In this document: in pieces, positions 37,401 through 46,400 of the stretch | Position numbering within the stretch: position 1 is the first letter of the stretch | Layout of the letters: every line of letters starts with the position of its first letter | NCBI GenBank assembly: GCA_029216955.1 | Contig: JANAVB010010791.1 | Location: forward strand, 5,220,410 to 5,284,409 | Length of the DNA: 64,000 nt | From: Iris pallida | Taxonomy: Eukaryota; Streptophyta; Magnoliopsida; Asparagales; Iridaceae | Reading direction: 5' to 3' | The notes under the pieces: generated by a model | Told to the model about the DNA's origin: nothing | Database searches by the model: none | What the model saw: the letters and a program-made list of their open reading frames with translations, nothing else | Position numbers and translations under genes: made by a program

Positions 37401-40400
37401 TACCGGAGGTATAGTACGCTATATCGGTGGTATACCGATAATAGAGAGAACAGGTTCTGGGAATGCAAAATGGTATATCGGCAGTATAACGGCGCTATAC
37501 CACGGTATATCGCCTGCGTTGTATAGGCGTAGTAAGGTTCAGATATTGGGTTTTTTAGACCGTAACTCAGTCCCGATTTCTCCCAAACTCGTTCGCATGT
37601 TACAGGCGACCAGTCACATTTCTCTTAGATCCAATATTTCTCTCCTCTTTTGTTTATTTATTTTAAAGATGACCAAGCCTCCCAAGTCACAAGGACAAGA
37701 GTCGTTCACATTCTCCTTCTCTTACCTTGAATTGCGTACTTTATGCAAATTCAATTTTGGTGAATCTTCTATTTGTCATAAGCTTGACCAAGACTTTACA
37801 CTGCTCTGTTACATTATTCACTTCATATTGTAAGTTTTCCAATCTTTTGACGAGAGCAATGATTGGGAGGGGTTCTCACGTGGAGAACTTATACTACTTA
37901 AAAAGGCTATTTCTTTCAGCTTTCCCAAGTCTGCAGTCCTTTCTTCCATCTTAGTAGCATCAACGTCTTCCCTATCTTCCTCTGGAGAAGCTTAAGAAGC
38001 TTTTGCCACTAGAGAGATTTGTCGCAGCTTCGATGTGAGGCATGCGAGTTGGGAAAACATTATCGTTCATTTTTTCCTCCTAGAGTTGACAAAATTACAA
38101 ATTTCTCCAAAGGGCTTATATGCAATTATTTTTGAAAAAAATATTTAATTCCCATTCTTAAGATATAAAATATGGAAAATTATTTTAAATATATATAAAT
38201 ACAAGAATACTTATTATAATTCATTAAAAAATATTTTTAAAATAATAAACTATATTACGGAAAATGGTTATTACACTGTACCCTCATATAAATTCCGTCC
38301 CCAGAATTTGAAATTCTAAAGATAAGTTTTTTTTTCCAAAACAAACATAGAGGGAAACAAGATATTCTACCCACCTTACATAGATGAAGTAGTAATCTAT
38401 TAAATTATCAAATAAAATATTTTGATCGGTCGACGGTCGTGGAAGCGCTGGCAGTCGAGATCAACAATTGGGTAGTATAAATGACCTATGCTTAATAAAT
38501 ACTAGGAAGTTTTAAATAAGCATGTTATAATTATAAATGAACACCTATGCTGAAAAAATAAATGTCAAGGAGGAAAACAATTTACTTGTTGGTACTTTCT
38601 TACTGAAAGCATGATATTTAGGAATTCTAGTACCAATTAGTATCCATATTTCAAAATATATGATATAAGAAGAAAGGGTGCTTATAAGTGTGAGCAGTGT
38701 GCATCAATAACTCATGTTAAACTATTTCATAATGTGATAACCGGATACTTAAACAAAAATGTTAGAATGAAAAAGAAAAAATGCCAGTTAAAATGAACAA
38801 GGAATTATGGTTCAAACACACTCCAGTTTCTAGTACAGGAATTTCCGGTTTGGTTCAGGAATTCCAGTACAAACTGGAAGTCAAGTTTCTAATCCTGTCT
38901 TTGTCCCAAAACTATCTATATCAATGGTTGAAGGAAATGTCTTTTGCATCTAATGTAGTGATCTAAGAGCTAGTTTGTATTGCAGTTGCGTTTCATCCCA
39001 TTTGCTCAAACACTCATTTCCTGATCACTTGTTGCGCTAGCATTTCCAAAATACCCATTTGAGCCCCGAAATGAATCGCACGTTTGAAAAAACGTCTATC
39101 TGAGATGAAAACTGTTTGGCTCGCACCTTGTGTTTGGCACCAAATGGAGTCCCGGATGAAACATAAGTGCAATACAACCTGGCTCTAAGCAGGTTGGAAG
39201 TGATGTTGAATTTTGTACACATAAGAAAGGGGATTTTCATGCCTACCAATTTCATCTTATTGAAGGGAGAAATCAATGAAAGGGAAAGGGTAAGAACGCC
39301 ATTTTGAACGTGAAACTGTAAAGTGCATAAAATCCTTCGGGGTAAAGGATTATCCAATTTTGTCAACAAAAAAAAAGGTAACAATCGGTAAAAGTTCTAG
39401 AGCTTACTTGTGATGAAACAGCACTTGCCAGATGGCTCGGAAAATCCTTGGGATGGGTGAAGGATTCTCCAATTTGTTCCAATAAAGACCCTGATAACAA
39501 GCTCAAGAAGAATACGTTTCCTACCAAGAAATAAAAAACCATGCTACAGGCTTTTATCTCTTTCTTGCTTCTGGAGATACATCCTTCGAGAGAAGCCATT
39601 CCAAGCATTGCATAAGGAATGATATATATGAAACCATTAAGGATCACACTTGGAAGATATCCCGTCAGTATAGAACTCATTCCAGGGCTGTATGACAAGG
39701 AACAGATTAGCAACACTTCGTAAAGCATTTTTTGTTCATTCTAACAAAAAAGGGGAAACGAAAAGGGGAATACTGCATAGTAAAACCACCAGGAGAAATT
39801 TGTAGACCGTTAATCAGGGGTGATCTATGAAAGCACATATTCATGTTTACATAAACATAGACCTCACCTTCCTTTATTAGCTCTAGAAGATTTGTTTATT
39901 TGCGATCCTTGTTTGAAGGTGATGGGAACGAAGCGCGGAAACCGTTCCCCCAAACCAGAAAGTCCTGCGAGAGAACCGAGCAAAAGCACACAAACCCAAA
40001 AATGCCAAACACAATCGCAGACACAAAGATTTTTGACGTGGAAAACCTTTGCGGAAAAAACCACGGGACGATCGGAGTCTAACCCTGAAGAACCTCCACT
40101 AATGGAATAAAGAGAATACACCCTCTACAAGCTCCTCCCGATCCAACACGGATCACCACAACTCACTTGAAAGAAGAAAATTTTTGATTGCGGACTCCGA
40201 AGAACAAGAGATGCCGAAAAATTAATCGAAGCAATCTCTCCTTCACAATAGTCCTTAATCCTCTCTCTCTCTCTCAAAGATTGTAAGCACTCTTGTTTTG
40301 AGATGATTTTACAACTAGCATACATCACCCTTTTATAAGCCCTTGGTAATCCATACATGGAAGGCCAATATATATGGAAACTTCCAATATGCATCAATCA

Positions 40401-43400
40401 TATATTTAATGGAAATCCAATCATAATTGGCTTGCCATAATTGGAAGTCCAATTATATGGAAAGCTACTATATGAAAAATATGAAAATCCAATCATATAT
40501 TTCCTTACCATATATGTTCCAAAATAGGATCCATGCACTCCCCGAGCTTCTCCGACACACGGATGGCGTTCGTCGCTCTCCGGGGTATTCTCCACATAGG
40601 TTGGGAACCCCACCCACTCCAACAAATCTTCTCCTTCACAACTAGGTGGAGGAACTCGTCATCCCGACGATCCGCCTGCAGTACTCAAACTTCCTCCTTG
40701 GTAGAACCTTCGTAAGCATGTCCGCTCCATTGTTATCAGTATGGACCTTCTCAAGCATCGCGTCCTTCTTCTCAACCACATCCCGTATCCAATGATACCG
40801 AGTCTCGATGTGCTTGGACCGGCTATGAAAGATCTGATTCTTTACAAGGTGAATAGCACTCTGACTGTCGCAAAGCAAAGTATACTGCTCTTGCTTCAGC
40901 CCTATTTCCTGTAATAGCTTTTCATCCACAGGAACTCCTTGCAAGCCTCCGTCGCCGCAATGTACTCTGCCTCTGTCGTCGACAAGGCAACACACTTCTG
41001 CAACCGCGACTGCCACGATACCGCTCCTCCAGCAAACATCATCACATAGCACGAAGTCGATCGCCTCGTGTCTACATCTCCAGCCATATCAGCGTCGGTA
41101 TGCCCAACCAGTTTCGGCTCGTCACCACCAAAAGAAAGTCTCCAATCGGCAGTACCCTGAAGTTATCGTAGAATCCACTTGACCGCACTCCAATGTACCC
41201 TTCCAGGATTTGAAAGATACCTGTTAACTGTGCCAACTGCATGAGCGATGTCTGGCCTCGTACACACCAAAGCATACATAAGGCTCCCCACAGCTAAAGC
41301 ATATGGAACCCGTTCTATTTCTTCTTTTTCGTCCTCGGTAGATGGACACTGCTCCTCAGTAAACTTAAAGTAGGCCGCAAGAGAACAACTCACTTTCTTC
41401 AACCCGTCCATACAGAAACGCTGAAGTACCCGGTGAATGTACTTCTTTTGGGACAAGTGTAGCAACTTGGACTCTCTCTCTCTCTCTCGGCTGAACTCCA
41501 TCCCAAGAATAGTCTTCACTGCGACCAAATCCTTCATAGAGAAGACAGCGTCCAGTTGGCGCTTCAACTCCATTATCCTAGTGGCATTCCGACCCACTAA
41601 TAGCATGTCATCAACATAGAGCAATAAAATGATGAAATCATCCTCGGCAAAATACCTCACAAATACACAGTGATCCGACGTCGTCCGTGCATAACCATGC
41701 TCCCCCATAAATGATTCGAACTTCCTGTACCACTGCCTCGGAGCCTGCTTCAGACCATACAAGCTCTTCCTCAACCGGCAGACCAAATGTGACTTGCCCT
41801 TCTCACAGAATCCCTCTGGCTGCTCCATGTATAACTCCTCCTCAAGGTCAATGTGGAGAAATGTCGTCTTTACGTCCATCTGCTCGACCTCCAAGTCGAG
41901 ACTAGCTGCCAATGCTAGCACCACCCGAATAGACGAAAGCTTGATGATAGGCGAAAAGATCTCATCATAATCTACGCCTTTCCGCTGACCGTAGCCTTTA
42001 ACTACCAGCCTCGCTTTGTATCGAGGGCGAGTAGCATCATCCTTCTGCTTCACTCTAAACATCCATCGATTCTTCAAAGCCTTCTTGCCCTTTGGCAACC
42101 GCACCAGCTCATAAGTGGAATTGGCGTGTAAAGAACTCATCTCCTCCTGCATAGCCTCCATCCACTTCTGCCTGTGTTCGTCTTCCATAGTCTCTGCAAA
42201 ACTTTCGGGCTCTCTTCCGTCAGTCAATAGCACATACTCATCCGGTGAGTATCTCGTAGATGGTCGACGCTCTCTGTCGCTCCTTCTCAGTGGAGCCACT
42301 GGTACTGGCTGTATACCAACAGCCTCCTCCTCTTCAGGAACCGCCTCTCCGGCATGCTCAACCTCCTGAGGGACACCCTGACCACCATCAGCAGGCTGAT
42401 GATCAAGGTTCGGAGCAACTCCATGTACTGGCTCCCCTATAATTGGATCCTCTGCAATCTCCTCTGGAAACTGCTCGAAGCAAAATGACTCTAACTCAGG
42501 CAATTCCTCAGCCTCAGAAGGCGTCTCGAAATCCTGAGTATTGGTCATGGTCTGATCCTTGACGAATACCACGTCCCTGCTTCTGTAGAGCTTTCTTCCC
42601 ACCGGGTCGTAGAGTCTATAGCCAAACTCATCCCGACCATAGCCGACAAAGACGCATCGCCTCGTCTTCGGCTCAAGTTTGGACCTCTCGTCCTTCAGTA
42701 CATGCACGAAGGCCTTACAGCCAAACACTCGCAGGTGATTGTATGACGGCTCTTTGTCGTACCATACTTTGTCAGGCACATCACCCGGCAAAGGAGCACT
42801 AGGAGATAAATTAATAACATAAGCAGCTGTGAGAAGAGCCTCACTCCAATAACCGCCCGGCAAGTTTGCTTCTGACAGCAAACACCACACCCTCTCCATC
42901 AGTGTCCTGTTCATGCGCTCCGCTACACCATTGAGCTGAGGTGTCTTGGGAGGAGTCTTCTGGTGTTGTATCCCTTGCTCTCTGCAATAAGCATCAAAGG
43001 GACCAATGTATTCGCCGCCGTTGTCGGACCGAACACACAATAACTTCTTGCCCGTCTCTCTTTAAACAAAGGCCTGAAACTCTTTAAAAGTAGGCAGCAC
43101 CTGATCCTTGGTCTTTAAGGCATAGACCCAAACCTTCCTGGAACAGTCATCAATAAAGGTTACAAAGTAAGAAGCACCACCAATAGATTTTACCTTCATA
43201 GGACCGCAGACATCCGAGTGAATCAACTCGAGCAACGCCGGCTTCCTTGAACTTGGGTAACTTTGGAAAGATACCCTATTTTGCTTTCCAGCTAAGCAGT
43301 GCGTGCACTTCTCCAACTTTGTAGACTTGAGCCCTTGAATCACCTTCCTGTTCACCAAGTAGCTCATCCCCTTCTCGATGATATTGCCGAGCCGCCTGTG

Positions 43401-46400
43401 TCACAACTCGGTAGACGCATCACTGACTGCATTCACCTCCTGTGCCCCCTGTGCGCTCCCCTCCATATAGTAGAGACCGGACTTCTTGTTTCCTCTGGCA
43501 ATCACCATCGAACCTCTGGAAAGCTTCTACTGACTATTCCCAAAGAGACTGAAGAATCTCTCATCATCTAACCTTCCAACCGACACCAGGTTGAAACGGA
43601 TATCACGGACATGACGAACATCTTTGAGAACAAGAACTGCACCCGTCTTTGTCCTCAAATGCACATCTCCAACGGCAATCGCCTTTGACACATCTCCATT
43701 GTCCATCTTCAACACTCCACAGTCGCCTGTCGTGTAAGTGGCAAATAGTGTCCTGTTGTGAGATACATGCGTTGAAGCCCCTGAGTCCACCAGCCAAGAA
43801 TTGTCATCGCAGGCGACGTTTGTGATAACCTCATCACCTACGACGATCACATCGCCTCCATGTATCGAGGTCGTCGCTGTAGTGTTCTCATCTTGCTTCC
43901 CCTTGTCGCCCTTCTTCTCTCTTTTGAGCGAAACAGTTCTGCTTGATGTGGCCCTTCTTGCCACAGTGGTAACACTCCGAGTCCTCGTACCGACCCTTGG
44001 ACTTTCTTCTGCTCTTGTCTCTGCCACCACCTGGACCCCTGCTTTTGTCCCTTTCGCGGCTCTCTGAAACCAATGCCTCTGAGTGGTGGGATGTGGATGA
44101 AGTGCCCTGAGAACGTCTCCGCATCTCTTCATTCAGCACCCCGCTCTTGGCAAACTCCAGACTGACCATGCCTTCTGGAGCAGAAGCGATCATAGATACT
44201 CGTACGATCTCCCACGAGTCTGGCAATGTACATAGCAACCAAAGTCCTTGAACCTTGTCGTCGAACTTGACTCCCATCGAAGACAGCTGGTCAACCACGT
44301 CCTGGAAATCACTCAAGTGATCCGTAATGGATGCACCATCTTTGTACCGCAGACCCATCATCATCCGGATCAAGAACAGTTTGTTTACCCCGGTCTTTTT
44401 CGCGTACAAAGATTCCAGCTTCTCCCACAACGTCTTCGCATGCTCAATATTGGCAACGTGGTTGTACACGTTCTCGTCAACGAACTTCCGCATGTACCCA
44501 CACACCTATATATGCTCGAAGTTCCAGTCCTCATAGGATTTGTCACTGGGCTTCTCGAATGCAAATACTGGAAGATGCAGCTTCTTGACGAACAGCAAAT
44601 CTTTCATCTTGCTCCGCCAATAATGGTAATTGGTACCGTTCAGGTTCACCATGCGCACCGGCTTCGCGTCCATCTCTGCTTCCTGGTTTGACTGTCAACT
44701 CCTGACACTTCTTTGAACCCAAAGCTCTGATACCACTCTGATGGGAATGAAGCGCGGAAACCGTTCCCCCAAACCAGAAAATCCTGCGAGAGAACCGAGC
44801 AAAAGCACACAAACCCAAAAACGCCAAACACAATTGCAGACACAAAGATTTTTGACGTGGAAAACCCTTGCGGAAAAAACCACGGAACGATCGGAGTCCA
44901 ACCCTGAAGAACCTCCACTAATAGAATAAAGAGAATACACCCTCTACAAGCTCCTCCCGATCCAACACGGATCACCACAACTCACTTGAAAGAAGAAATT
45001 TTTTGATTGCGGACTCCGAAGAACAAGAGATGCTGAAAAATTATTCGAAGCAATCTCTCCTTCACAATAGACCTTAATCCTCTCTCTCTCTCTCTCAAAG
45101 ATTGTAAGCACTCTTGTTTTGAGATGATTTTACAACTAGCATGCATCACCCTTTTATAAGCCCTTGGTAATCCATACATGGAAGGCCAATATATATGGAA
45201 ACTTCCAATATGCATCAATCATATATTTAATGGAAATCCAATCATAATTGGCTTGCCATAATTGGAAGTCCAATTATATGGAAAGCTACTATATGAAGGG
45301 TTCAATCATAAATATATGATCAAAGTAAATATGGAAATCCAATCATATATTTTCTTACCATATATGTTCCAAAATAGGATCCATGCACTCCCCGAGCTTC
45401 TCCGACACACGGATGGCGTTCGTCGCTCTCCGGGGTATTCTCCACATAGGTTGGGAACCCCACCCACTCCAACAGAAGGCTATCAAGCCATGAGGGGCGA
45501 TTTGTATGCAAATCAACACATATAGCTTACTGTTATACAAGTTGACAGACACAAATCAAAATATCCAGATTACTGCTGTGGAAGTTCATAAACACAACTA
45601 TTAATTTTATTTTGTGCACTTCCATTATTCAGGGATGTACTTCAGACACGCCTATGGAGCTGAATGTTAAGTTGTGCTTGATGATGACAGCCATTATATG
45701 ATCCCTCTGATATCGATAACTGGTAGGCAGTCTGTTTTAATTGTGACTGGTCAAAATATACAAAACTAATTTAATGCTACTTCCACCACACTAAAATTCC
45801 AAAGCATGTAACCATCTCTTTAACTAATGCTCAGCCCTAACTTCTACAAGATAGATAAAAGCTTGTACGAATGATCGAAATATAGATGCTTCTTCATAAT
45901 GTGGAACGGAGGAGGAAGGTTACGCGAAAAGAATCAAAACCTGCATAACTTACATCAGCTGCACAGCTCTTACTGGAGGGAACCACTTTTTTAATTTCTC
46001 AAACTGTACAATTCCTTGAACTGCCGTCACGGGAATAGCAAAGAAAATTATGAGAAGTAATGCTCCAATAAATACTGCGAATTTATTAAGTGCCAAGAGA
46101 CGATAAGGGATAGCCAAATTGTTCCATAGTACATCTCTTGGTTCTGGGGCAAACTCTGTGATCCATAGAAGCGGATGTACATGTTGTTGTGTCTGAGCAG
46201 CTAGAGCTGCGCCCCATCTAGATTTGAATGTTACGAATGCAGCAGAAAGTTCCTACAGTAAATAGTCAATAGGTAACTGAAAACCTCTATCAGTAACCTA
46301 AATGGACACGATGAAATCAGAGTGTTGGTAGCGCTCTAGAAAGTACAAGTAACAAAAATCTAATAACCAGCACAATTATTTAGAACAAAGAGAACTAGAT

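Larger units (their letters stand above)
4463..39407 (-). other. 34.9-kb OSCA intron filled with nested retrotransposons
   Basis: It is bounded by the exon C donor (GTAAGC at 39407-39402) and the exon D acceptor. It holds a TRIM-like element, copia copies C2, C3, C4, C5 and C7, gypsy element G1, and two tandem repeats. Nothing in it resembles an additional OSCA exon, and exon C to exon D joins without missing residues relative to the family pattern ([16 protein letters not shown]). Confidence 0.88.
39920..45474 (-). mobile_element. Ty1/copia element C8 (Tork/Tnt1-like), inserted between OSCA exons B and C
   Basis: 5,555 bp with a perfect GAAGG target duplication. 3' LTR 39920-40624 (705 bp) and 5' LTR 44739-45474 (736 bp), ends TGTTGGAGTGGG...TTCCCATCA on minus. 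The LTRs are nearly identical except for an indel of about 30 bp (around 45296-45335). The insertion accounts for nearly all of the 6.3-kb intron, so the pre-insertion intron was about 0.7 kb. Confidence 0.94.
39915..45479. repeat. GAAGG target-site duplication around C8
   Basis: GAAGG at 39915-39919 and 45475-45479 exactly bracket the element. Confidence 0.92.
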
